Shown here piece after piece: positions 1 to 27,400 of a DNA stretch of 64,000 bases. A model generated the notes under the pieces. The model searched no databases, was not told where the DNA came from, and worked only from the letters and a program-made list of their open reading frames with translations. The stretch is taken from positions 9,653,505 through 9,717,504 of the forward strand of contig NC_064434.1 in NCBI RefSeq assembly GCF_023343835.1, written 5' to 3'. The stretch comes from Lagopus muta (lineage: Eukaryota > Chordata > Aves > Galliformes > Phasianidae). Each line of letters begins with the position of its first letter. Position 1 is the first letter of the stretch. Both the position numbers and the translations under genes were made by a program.

Positions 1-256
1 AGGTAAAATAAGCTGCCTGGGCTGTTCCACATGACTGTGTTTTAACATCTTATTTAAGCAGATCTTTAACTTGTAGCCTCTTAAGAAATTATTTTCTTGA
101 AATAGCAGAATTAAGAACTCCAGAGTGATGACGTTGCCTCTTCCCACATTGGTTCAGCCACTCATCCAAGAGCTCTTCAGTCTAGAGCAGCACATAAAGA
201 AAACCATGTTAAGCTGTTTATTCATAGAAAAATTCTTTAAAAATGCTTTTCTCTAG
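1..256 (+). other. WDR35 intron (left edge)
   Basis: AT-rich intronic sequence before the first visible exon, with no repeat or other gene seen. Confidence 0.85.
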
Positions 257-16535
<16,279 letters not shown>

Positions 16536-16688
16536 AGACGTGGCTAATGGTGTGAACATGTTTTACTGAACACTTAAGTGATTTTTGTCATTGATGGATG
16601 AAACAGAATCATTTATTTATGTTCACTATGCTCTACTGAAGAAACGTCATTCTGGGGTAAATAAGTGAGAAATGTATTGTAATTTTAA

Positions 16689-16694
16689 AATAAA
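16689..16694 (+). terminator. TTC32 polyadenylation signal AATAAA
   Basis: Canonical AATAAA about 150 bases after the TTC32 stop, within an AT-rich 3' UTR. Confidence 0.75.
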
Positions 16695-16890
16695 CTATTT
16701 TTGGATATTGTCTGTGTTTTAGAAAAGCATAATTTTAGATCTCTGTGGGTCACTTGTCATTTTGTTCAGGAGCACTTCATATAAAGCTATTGGAAGGTCA
16801 GCAGCAGCTATCGAATTATGTTGTTCCCTTATTAAAGCCGTGATTCTGTCTTTTCTCTCATATTGTGTTAAATACCTTCATGGAGAAAAA

Positions 16891-17042
16891 CCCTAGAATG
16901 GTTTGGGTTGGAAGGGACCTTTAAAGATCATCCAGTTCCAGCCCCATGACATGGGCAGGGTTGCTGCCCACTGGGTTAGGTTTCCCGAGGCCTCATCTAC
17001 CTGACTGAACACTTCCAGGGTTGGGGCCATCCACAACTTTTG
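16891..17042 (-). mobile_element. CR1 3' fragment, left arm of inverted pair
   Basis: CCTAGAATGGTTTGGGTTGG and the following text match the reversed CR1 3' end. It lies downstream of TTC32 and faces the plus-strand CR1 at 17059. Confidence 0.85.
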
Positions 17043-17058
17043 TTGGCAACCTCATTTA

Positions 17059-17311
17059 GTTTGATTAGGTTTAGGGTAGATATTAGGAGGAAGTTTTACA
17101 CACAGAATGGTGAGGCACTAGGAACGGGTTGCCCAAGGAGGCTGTGGATGCCCCATCCCTGCAGGCATTCAAGGCCAGGCTGGATGTGGCTCTGGGCAGC
17201 CTGGTCTGGTGGTTGGCGACCCTGCACATAGCAGGGATGTTGAAACCAGGTGATTATTGTGGTCCTTTTCAACCCAGGCCGTTCTATGATTCTATATGAT
17301 TCTGTGATCTA
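17059..17311 (+). mobile_element. CR1 3' fragment, right arm of inverted pair
   Basis: AGATATTAGGAGGAAGTT and GGGCAGCCTGGTCTGGTGG are followed by a TTCTATGATTCTATATGATT tail, a complete CR1 3' end. Confidence 0.9.
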
Positions 17312-18802
17312 AAACATTTACATTATTAAGACTGTGATTTGTGAAAAGTACAGTGACAATAATGAAGGTCTTACTGTTTGTCTACATGACAGCAGTTTGA
17401 AGCTAAAGGCTTCAGGGTGTTTGTGTATTAAAAACTGCAGACCTTTTCAGGAGACACCAAGTGTACCTTTGATGATGAGTTCAGTCCTTTTTAAGTTCAT
17501 TTAAGCTCTTTAGAGCTACTTTTACATTACCTGAAAAGATAGCAGAACATTTTTTTGATCTCACTGTAAAAATATCAAACAATCAGAGATTAATAATGGA
17601 ATTAATAATGCTTATAAAAGTATAAAGGTTTTAAGAAAGGAAAGAATATTAGTTTGCCCCAGTTGACACTAGGAGAATATATATAAATAAATGGTCCTAA
17701 TGATGATTCTCCTTCCTCTGACAATGTGGATGATCCCGAAGTCTGCACAGTTAGTGGTAGAAACATTTGGGTAAGTTATGGGAGCAGATGTCAGTCTCTG
17801 AACTTCTTTGCCTTCTTTCTGTGTTCCCTAGCAGTCATACCAAGAGTGCTTTCGGGTTTGGGATGAGTGACTAACAGCTGCAATGGGCAAATTAAGTAAA
17901 TGTGATGCGTAATGACAATAATTTAACCATTTACAGTTTGGAATGTGGCTCTAGGAGTTAGTGACTAGGTTTTACAGAGATGAATTTTGGACTTTGTGAA
18001 TATACCAAGCACACGCTCCATTTCCACTGTTGTATCTTGATGCTCTGTGTCCAAAACAGCACATAAGAATTTGTATTTTTCATGCCACCCCAGTCTCCAA
18101 AGCTGAGAAATCTTACCAGCTCATTTGATGGTGAGAAGGTGAGCTGAGACTATACTTGTCATCAAAATTGGTAAGGCAATATGAACAGTTGAATATGACC
18201 TCTGAAGTTCTACTTTGAGAAATTATTACATAGTGCTGTGTGGTGGTCTGTCACTACAACTGTTGAAAACGTATCAAAAAGCTTAAGGACGTGTTTATTA
18301 ACTTTCCTTGTCCTGCAAGGTTTCCTGTTTATAATCCTTTTTAGAACTAAAAATCTAATGGAGAGCAGTCAAACTCTTTACACAGTGTTCCATATGCAAT
18401 TCAGACAAATTTCAGCTTGTGAAAGAAGCCCGGACTGTTTACTTTGGATGCACTGCAACACTGAGGTGTGGTGGCTTTATACTTTCACGAGGCTTTAGGG
18501 GTTGTCTGTGCTCTCAAACTGCAAAGCTCTGTAGAGCATCTGGGTCAGTCCTGGCTGTCCGCTCCACCATGGCTGCAGTGTGGTACCATGAAGTCCAACA
18601 GGTGGCTGCTGCTAATGTGTGCTGACTGGCTTGTTGCTCTGGCCAGAAATGTTTCAGACATGAATAATTCACAGCTGCTATCCCAAGGTTTCCTACCTAT
18701 AAACCTACTCTCCAAAAGCCGTTGATTCTTTCCTTCGCGTAGCCTTCACTGGCAGTTCCACGTAGCTGGGATTAATTTGGCAACAAGTAACTGTTCTCAC
18801 CT
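17312..18802. other. Intergenic, nothing recognised
   Basis: Sequence between two CR1 copies in the convergent TTC32-ZPAX gap. Open frames are short and resemble no family. Confidence 0.6.
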
Positions 18803-19448
18803 GATCATAGAATCAGAATTGCTCAGGTTGGAAAAGATCTTGGAGTCCAACCACAACCTAACCATACTACCCGAACTCTAACAACCCTCTGTTAAATCAT
18901 GTCCCTGAGCACCAAATCCAAATGGTTTTTAAACACATCCAGGGTTGTGATTCAATGTGACTCAACCACCTCCCTGGGCTGCCTATTGCAGTGCTTAACA
19001 ACCCTTTCTGTAAAGAAATGCTTCCTGATGTCCAATCTAAACTTACCCTGGTGCAACTTGAGGCCATTTCCCCTCATCCTTTTCCCAGTGAGAAGAGACC
19101 AACCCCGCTCTTGCTGGAAGCACCTTTCAGATATTGGAAGAGAGCCATAAGGTCTCCCCTCATCCTTCTTTTCCCAAGACTAAACAGCCCCAGTTCCTTC
19201 AGTCTCTCCTCGCAGGGCACATTCTCCAAGCCCTTCACAAACCTTGTTGTCCTTCTTTGGTCCTGCTCCAGTACCTCAATGTCCTTTCTGTACTGAGGTG
19301 CCCAAAACTGAGCACAGCACTCGAGGTGAGCCTCACCAATGCCGAGTACAGGGGCAGGATGACTTCCCTAGTCCTGCTCACCACACCATTCCTGATACAA
19401 GCCAGGAGGCCATTGGCCTTCTTGGCCACCTGAGCACACTGCATGATA
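18803..19448 (-). mobile_element. CR1 fragment with ORF2 remnant
   Basis: The longest CR1 piece here. Its 3' tail is at 18803 (ATCATAGAATCAG). The minus-strand frame 19444-19235 reads [18 protein letters not shown] and [13 protein letters not shown], part of the reverse transcriptase ORF. The frame is later broken, so it is a dead copy. Confidence 0.92.
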
Positions 19449-20620
19449 CCCTAAGTTTAAAAAAAATGTCTTGATTTCCCTGTTGCATTACAGAATGTTC
19501 CAGGTACTGAAGGAAAACAATCAACAACCTCCAAGATCTTACTTGTTCAGAGGATGTGGCAAGGAATAACATCATCCTGTGCTTTTTCATAGTACCCTGA
19601 TTTTCCTTCTGCTGAGACACAGGAGGAGTCACAGAGCTTGCCCACTTTGTGTTGCAAAGGCCTTTCCATGCTTTTGCAGCAAGGGAGGATAACAGAAGGG
19701 CAGGGTAGCAGGCCAAACCAGGGCACGGAGCAGTCTGAGAAATGTTTCATGTATAGTTAGCGTGTGAGGTGCAGCATGGAGAACAAGGAGGATCATTCTG
19801 ATAGAGAAGTGGTGGCACGTTGAGGGGAAAGGCCTAGGTTATAAGGGGTAAGAATTAATTCCTTTTCAACGTACGGGCAGCAGAGGTAAGCCAACATTAG
19901 ATAACTGAAAGTCTGTTAGAACTGAGGGCTGTGCTGTGCACTGTCTCATTTGGTAGGTGACCTTGTTAAAAGTGAAGTAGGAGTGAAAGGTATGCTGTTC
20001 ATACAGGGTGGCATGGACGCTTTTGTGCAACCCAGCTCAGCTATGCAGCAGTGCTGGCCCCTGTGGGAAAGACAGAGGTTCAAAAAGGCGAAAACAACGT
20101 TCAGAACTTGAAAGTACTGATAGAAGGAGGATGCGTTTTGTGTGTCAGTGCATTAGTGTAGGTCTGAGGAAGAGGCTGGATCTGTAGCTTTCACGTGTGC
20201 TGGAAGGGCTGGGTGATTGACTAAAGCACAGTGTTGGAACGATGCACTCAAGTCTAAACTGAGTGCATAAACCCAACATGCTTATGATTGAGCATTAAAA
20301 AGTTTGTATGCCAAGAAGAGCAACCAGACTAGGAAGAGGCAAGCAAAGTGTGGAATTCCTCTGTTGGATCTCTGTAAATGTGGGAACCTGAAATGCTTGT
20401 GGAAAAAGAAATGCAGGTGCATCTCACCTCCTGCTGTCCCCTCCCAGCCTGCCAGGGAGGGAATTATCTCCTGCTGGCCAGGTGCTTGCTGCACACGTAG
20501 GGAGCAATGCTGGACTGCTTCCTGGCTTCCCAGGGCAAAAGGGAATGATGTGGGTTATTCCACTTGCTGCAGAGGAGTTTTCCTGAGATGCATAGGGAGC
20601 AAACAGCAAACCTCAGGGGA
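19449..20620. other. Intergenic, nothing recognised
   Basis: Mixed composition with no gene or clear repeat. The frames on the minus strand at 19378-19716 run out of the neighbouring CR1. Confidence 0.55.
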
Positions 20621-20750
20621 CCTGATGCTCTGGGCAGCCTGGTCTAGTGGTTGGCAACCCTGCATATAGCAGGGGGTTGAAACTAGATGATCTTTGAGGT
20701 CCTTTTCAACCCAGGCCAGGCTATGATCCTATTCTATGATTCTATGATTC
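20621..20750 (+). mobile_element. CR1 3' tail fragment
   Basis: CTGGGCAGCCTGGTCTAGTG to a TTCTATGATTCTATGATTC terminus, about 130 bases of CR1 3' end. Confidence 0.88.
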
Positions 20751-21686
20751 ACATCTGCATGGAACCAGATGGTGTCCCCTGTGGGTGGGGAAAAGGAGAG
20801 CTCGTGTTCACTCATCGGTATTTAACTTTCAGCCCTGGTTTACATATTTCAAAGTGCTTTTTAGGTGAAGATAAAATGATGAGCTTGCTACTGCGAGCAC
20901 CAAAAATGGGGACTGCGTTGCCTTGAAGAACGTGTGGTAGACCAGCTGGGCTGTGCAGTGCTAGCTCCGGACAGCAGAGTGCAGTGCGTGTACAGCACAG
21001 AGGAATGCATCTGCTGGGCTGCTGCGGGAGGGAAGCATCCACGTCTGCACTGATCAGACTGCATGAGCTGTACAAACCCAGAGGACACTACTCATGTGTG
21101 TGTTGTTAGTCTGAATTGGCATTGGTGCAGTTGCCACATCTTTGCTGCTGTTGAACACCGAACCATGTTGCAGTCTACCTTCAGTTAGCGTAGGCACGAC
21201 CTGAGAATGAGTTAGAGGTGATTACGTATCTGTTCTGTCCTTGATCTCTGGAAAATAACCCTTCTTATTTTTTTATTCTCTTAAAAATGCTTTCTGTGCT
21301 CAAAGAAAATAAATAGTCAAATGAGTTGTTCATTTCCCTAATGTTGGATCATCTGTTCTCCCTCATTGGAGTTAGGAGAGACAAAAGCAGGGAACTAACA
21401 AGCTTCCAAGAAGCTAAGATCAACGCAGTATTATAATCAAAAAACAACTGTTATGACACCGTATTGCATGTGGAAGAAGCCCTAAGTTGCAGGTTGCCTG
21501 ACTCTTTGGAGCCAGTGGTAGTACACCGGACGGTTGCTGTTGCAAACTAGCAAAGAGATGTTCTGTGCCTACATTAGTTTGTACGTATTTTTATTTGACT
21601 TTTCAGATTTTCACTTTACATTCACATGGAGGAATTGGCAGTTACTTCAAGAAGCAGCCATAATCAGGATTGGAATAAATTTAGTT

Positions 21687-21763
21687 ATCTGCAAATCCAT
21701 ATTTCAACAGCTGGAAGAATAATTTTCGTGATCTGCAAGTCCATATTTCAACAGCTGGAAGAA
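21687..21763. repeat. Two-copy repeat, 44-base period
   Basis: ATCTGCAAATCCATATTTCA occurs at 21687 and, with one change, at 21731. Each copy is 33 bases with an 11-base spacer. It lies beyond the ZPAX 3' end. Confidence 0.92.
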
Positions 21764-22163
21764 GCAAGAAGTGTTATTTTGAAGCTTGGGGTTACTTTCT
21801 GGTAAGTTTTCTTTTGTAGTCACTTCAGAGAGACAACAGGTTACACCATTTGCTAATCCTGTTGGCAGACCTTAGCACTTTCCAGTGTTGTAGAGCTGTC
21901 CTGAGTCCCACAGTCTGAACTTTTCACTTCAAGCAAGATAGTTTTATAATCACTGAGAGGTAGCTTCAGTGTCTGGATGCATGTTGAGAGAGTAGCCGGC
22001 ATAGCAGAGCCTTTGAGTGCTGTTGGAGACACACAGCAAAGTGATGAGTGAAGCTGGAGCACTCGGTGAATAGCTCTGGTCCTCTAAAGACAGACAAAGC
22101 TATGGGGTGTGCCCTAACATTTTGGGGGGATTTGGATGCAATGATGTTTTGTTACTCTCTGTA

Positions 22164-22169
22164 TTTAAT
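22164..22169 (-). terminator. Possible ZPAX polyadenylation signal ATTAAA
   Basis: The only ATTAAA/AATAAA-type hexamer I see on the minus strand within about 420 bases of the ZPAX stop. A weaker AATAAG-type variant also occurs. Confidence 0.35.
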
Positions 22170-22582
22170 ATTTTGAATCCGTTTTCTTTCAGTTCAATCC
22201 CGATGACTGCTGAAGGCAGTCCAGTTGAAAACCTGCTGAAATAGCATCTTCCAGGTTTCCAAAACTGCCTTCTACAGCTTGACTCCAGCATACCATGTTT
22301 TACTGCTGGCATCTTCTCTAGAGCTGTACCACCTGTGTTTTGCTTGGCAGGTAGCTCTCCTTCTTTCCTTTCTTATTGGTTCAAGCGTAAACCAGGAGAC
22401 CACATACCCTGCTTGTTCCCAACTTCTTATCCCAAATGCTTTTGAAAAGGTAGCAGAACCAAGCTGGAGACAGTGTCCCAGAAAGGTCTTATAAGACAAG
22501 GTATGTATCAAGTGACTCAAAACAAGGTGACATAAGTGAGGGCACAGGGCCAAGCGTTCTTACCAAATTCAGTTTATGTGCT

Positions 22583-22656
22583 TCATCTTAGGTCTGATTC
22601 AACAATCCAGACTGGTCCAGCAAGTACATAACCATGGAGGTGGGCTGAATTGTGAC
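22583..22656 (-). CDS. ZPAX: ZPAX last coding exon
   Basis: It starts GT CAC after GCCTTTCCAG, completing Gly. It encodes [19 protein letters not shown] and ESDLR, then TGA at 22585-22583. [11 protein letters not shown] resembles the hydrophobic patch after many ZP modules. There is no membrane helix of usual length. Confidence 0.85.
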
Positions 22657-24413
22657 CTGGAAAGGCTGAGAATGACACGTATTTGTGTATCTTTTCAAGA
22701 ACATATAAATGCTGTTCTTCAGTGCTAATGTATTAAACTATGAGCTCAAGGTAACATTACAGACTCCATATTGAAGACATTTCAGATACCAAAATCAAGA
22801 GTCCTAAATCCCTTGAAATCATCAGGCCAGGAGTGCTTTGCTAAGGATCTTTTTCTCCTGAGCACTTACCGTTCCTCTCCGTGCTTGGGCTGCACTGTCC
22901 TCTGCAAGGAATGCCAGGCAGTGTGTTAGCAGCAGAGCAGACTGCCACTGAACAGTGCACATACACCTGAGAAGAAGCAGAACCATTTGATCCACATGAG
23001 ATCTCTCTTGCAGAGCACTGTTATGCCTTTTGTTCTCCTTTTGCAGAAGTTACAGCTGATTAGACTCAGGTTTGTCTGAACACTTGCATATGACACCTTC
23101 TAGCTGAACCTGCTTTGAATTTCAAATTTGGTGTCAAAGAAGCCCTCAGGCAGTTTGGTAACTGAGAGGCTGAGATGAGAGAAGTGAAAACCTCATGAGC
23201 CTCGGAGAGGCTGAGTGTTAAAGCTAGACAGAAACTCAATCTTGCGCTAGATGCAGCTGCCCGTTTAGGAAGTAGCACATGCCAGAATTGCATCATGTTC
23301 ATTTCTAGCAAGTTCACAAGTTGAACAACTCAAAAAAGGCCAAGTAAAAAAAGTCATGTGCTTAAGCTGCCTAGACAGTGGTGCTGCCATGACTTGAGCT
23401 AGAATCAACTCAACTGGGTACCCGAGGTACAATGCACTCCCAGATGACTGTCCTGGGTTTTCTTTGCTCTTCTTACAATGTTGAAGGAAAACAGATTCTC
23501 CAAAATGTAAGGCCAGACACACATTCCTCTGCTTCCCTGCCTACTGGGCTGGCTTCTGAGCAGATGTCTGACTGGCAGGTGAGAGATGACAGGGTCAAAT
23601 TCCTGTTGCATGTTATGGTGTAAAAGTTGAGTTTTCTGTTCTAGACATGTTCAGTTGAAGTGCTGTGAATATGTCCCTATAAAATCTCAAGAACACCATA
23701 TAAAAATCATATTTACATACCAAATTTCATTGTTTACTCCAGACTGTCCAATTTCAAGTCACTGGAATCATGTTACAGAGGGGATTTGAGAAGAGAACTA
23801 AATTAAATCTACACTCCAGTCAGGCTACTTGGGCTGGACGCTGGATAGGTTTTAACTCTTTGAGGTATTTAAATTGGCTGGGTTTTTAATTGATCTTAAG
23901 AAGTACTCCAGATTGGGTCCATGAATGGTAGATGAGCCTTTTACTTAACCTTACCTGTTTCAGTCGATGTGTCAGGGTCCTTACTGCCAGCCTTTTGAAA
24001 TGAGAAGGGTGTCTCACTCTAGAGCTAGCAGCTACTGAGCAGAACTCTGCAACATACTCACTGCCATTAATCTCACACCTATTTGAGAGAACAGATCAAA
24101 AGATCTAGAAGAAATCATAGTTCCTCTGATGAACACATTGGTCATTCAGTTACTACTTGCCCATCCACAGTGATGTTCCACCTTGGGGTGCTGTTGAAAT
24201 CTAGAGACCCTGTCACCCAACAGTTATCCAGGTATAACTCAGCATCAGGGCTCTCATCTTTCAGCTCCACCTCGAGAAACACAGGCTCTGTGGGTCGCTT
24301 GAGTATCGCCACGTCGGGCTCGTAGAAATCCACGAAAGATTCACCTTGAGAAAACATCAGGGGATTTTGTTATAGGTTAAAATTTTTAGATCAAAGCACG
24401 TGTGGAGTTTTTC

Positions 24414-24449
<36 letters not shown>

Positions 24450-27400
24450 CTTACTTTTGGACACTCTTGAAACTACATTCAGAGCTTGTCTTATCCTTCT
24501 GTGTACTGCAGATAAGGAAATGTTGGTGATGTTCTTTAGTAGAAAGCAGATTACAAGTGAAAAAGTCACAGAAGTTCCAAATTGTAGGAAGATCATAGAA
24601 TCATAGAATGTCTTGGGTTGGAAGATACCCCAAGGATCATCAATTCCAACCCCCCTGCCACAGGCAGGGCCACCAACCTCCAGATCTGGTACTAGACCAG
24701 GCTGCCCAGGGCCTGACCATCCAACCTGGCCTTGAACACCGCCAGGAATGGAGCATCCACAGCCTTTCTGGGCAGCCTATTCCAACACCTCACCACTCTC
24801 TCTGTGAAGAACTTCCCCCTGACATCTAATCTAAACCTTCCCTCCTTGAGCTTAAAACTACTCCCCCTTGTCCTATCTCTCTCTACCCGAGTAAAAAGCT
24901 AATTAAAAGAAAAAAGACAATTGCCTACCTGCAGAATTTGACCTTGGCACTATTGTACCAGAGCCAGAGGGATGTGATGCAGAAGGCTTGGTAATGAAGG
25001 CACCTAGCATCACTGTCTCTTTTGCTCGATAGTAGCACAAGACTGTTAAACTATAATAGGAAAAACAGTAAGGTATGTGTTCTCTTTCCACCACCAAAGT
25101 GTGTTGCCATTGAGCAGTTGCTGCTCCTACCTGTAGTCTGGATCTCTTGTGATTGTCGGCTGGCTTTGTCCTGGAAGAATCTCTTTCTCATAAGAGATTT
25201 CATTTTCATAAACAATGTGATCACCTTCAAACTGTGCATATAGGAAGCTCATTAAAAACCAGATTTTCTCGGGTTCTGGGGCAAGGCAACAAAAGAGAAA
25301 ATGCAGAAAAGACAGAGACTTACCCTTACTGAAGTGCCACAGGTGGTGACATGGAATTTGAAGAAGGCATGTTCTTTGTTATACTCTTTAGGCTTGCATG
25401 AGCTATCCCTTAGTTGGGTTCTACTCATATCAATGCCAGGAACTGTCTTCATTTGGGCAGATAGAATTACAGTACCATCTGGGTAGCATACTGAGAAAAT
25501 CAGAGTTGGTTGTAAACTCAAGGGAAGAAGTACAGACCTCTTTGTTGATTGACCATTTTTACAACTTACATATAAATGCTGGGGAATTAAAATTGCAGCT
25601 AACAGAGAATGTCTGCAAGGTCTCCATGGTTCTCACTTTCCTTAGGGCAACATCAAACCTTGCTTTAATTTTCTGGAAGGACACTTCCTGTGAAGGAGGG
25701 GATGGAAGAGATCTCCTGTTAAGGCCAAAATTCTGCTCTTTAGTTTGTGCCATTTGAATACCAAAAAGTCATGAGAGTTTTGTCAGTGTGACAACTCAAG
25801 CCTGATGGAGCATGGAGGCAGGAGTTTTCTGTTATGAATTAATTTGTCACTGTCAAAGAGAGATAAATTTTGTCTGATTATTGTAAAATGCTCCAGATAT
25901 TTACTACCACATCAATTTTAACATTTCTACAAGACGTTCCTTTAAAAGGAACATCAAAGTTATGTTGAAATACAGTTTTTGGCTTTGCGCAGAAGGGACA
26001 TTTTGCCTCTTCTTACTATTAACGCTAAGGAGTCTGTTTTGAACACTTGGTGCACATCTTTTAGCATTAGCACTGCAGATCATGTAACACATGGCATTAC
26101 CAGAAGAGTCTGCGTTGATAACTCTTGTTCTCCTTGCACTGGTTTAGAGTCATCCCCTCTACAGGTTTTCCAATACCCGTTATACTATGGCACTGTGGCA
26201 GTGTAACTATATCTGTATGGACAAACAGCCCTACGTGCTTTAAAGAAGGCTGTTAACGCAGTTCACATACCTCATAGATGACTCCCACAGCAAACAGAGG
26301 TATTTGCAGGATCAGATGAGTAGCATTGGTAGCTGTCAGGTACCCATTTGTATGTGCAGTGTGCCTGTTCAGAAGCTTGGTGCCAAGGTACAGGTTCCAG
26401 TACTGGTGCAGGCCAAAACCAGGAATGATCAGGTAGAGGTTTTCTTCGTCACAGTAACCAGCTGCTTCTGGTATTTCTGTGGGAGGAGGTGGGATAAAGA
26501 GTTAGCAGTGAATGAGGGTTTGCCTCAGGCACAGATCTGTATCTGTCAATTTTGCACTGGCACTGCAGCAGTGCACACATGTATTGGCATCACCTATGGT
26601 TGTTGGCTGTGCTGTGGATGTACAGCTCACAGTCAGCAGGATCTGGAATCCTCATACTTTAGCCCTGGCCTGCCAGCTTGCTGACAGGATTGCTCCCTGT
26701 TTAGTAATGCAAGATGGACTACGTATGTAAATTGATTTTTTTGGTCAGTCTTCTTTAGGCTGAGCTCAGAGCAACTTTGAAGATGGAACAGGACAGTGAA
26801 GAGACTGTCACCTTTGGGACATCCAAAATCTAAGAAGTTTGAAAAAATACCAACTGGACCTCCTGGCTGTTTCAATAAGCTGCTAAATTCAGCTCGTAGC
26901 AGATGATTTTCTCTTTATAGAAATGTTCTCTTTGGAGTTCACAGCAATTTATTTGCATTTTGTCCTGGACACAGAGGCAGAATTGCATTTGAGGACAAAC
27001 TGAAATTCGTAGCAATGTCTGAAAGTTTTGCCAGTAGATGTATGTTCAAGTTATGAGGCATCTTGTTCGCTGAGTTTGCTAGCCAACTACTTTCACACAC
27101 TGGTTTTTATAGCTCTCAGTGTCTCGAGGGCAGATTGTCTTGCCAGTATGCAGAAGAGCTGCCATCAGAAAAGCAGCAAGTTGGCCTGGTTACCAATAAT
27201 GAGCTATTGAAGGGTGGGGTTTTCCCAAAAGCTCTCATCCTCAGCCTAACTCCCCTGTGAATTCAATGAAAATCATCCATGCTGTTGATGCAAACCATTC
27301 AATACTGTGGCAAAACTTACCAATATCTGCAATCACACATTCCACCTCTGCAGAATGATAATAGGGTATCATCTCTGGACCCACGCTTATAGTGTAGTTA

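Larger units (their letters stand above)
20751..22582. other. Intergenic and ZPAX 3' UTR
   Basis: The right part (about 22140-22582) is probably the ZPAX 3' UTR. The rest has the 44-base-period repeat and nothing else recognised. Confidence 0.55.
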
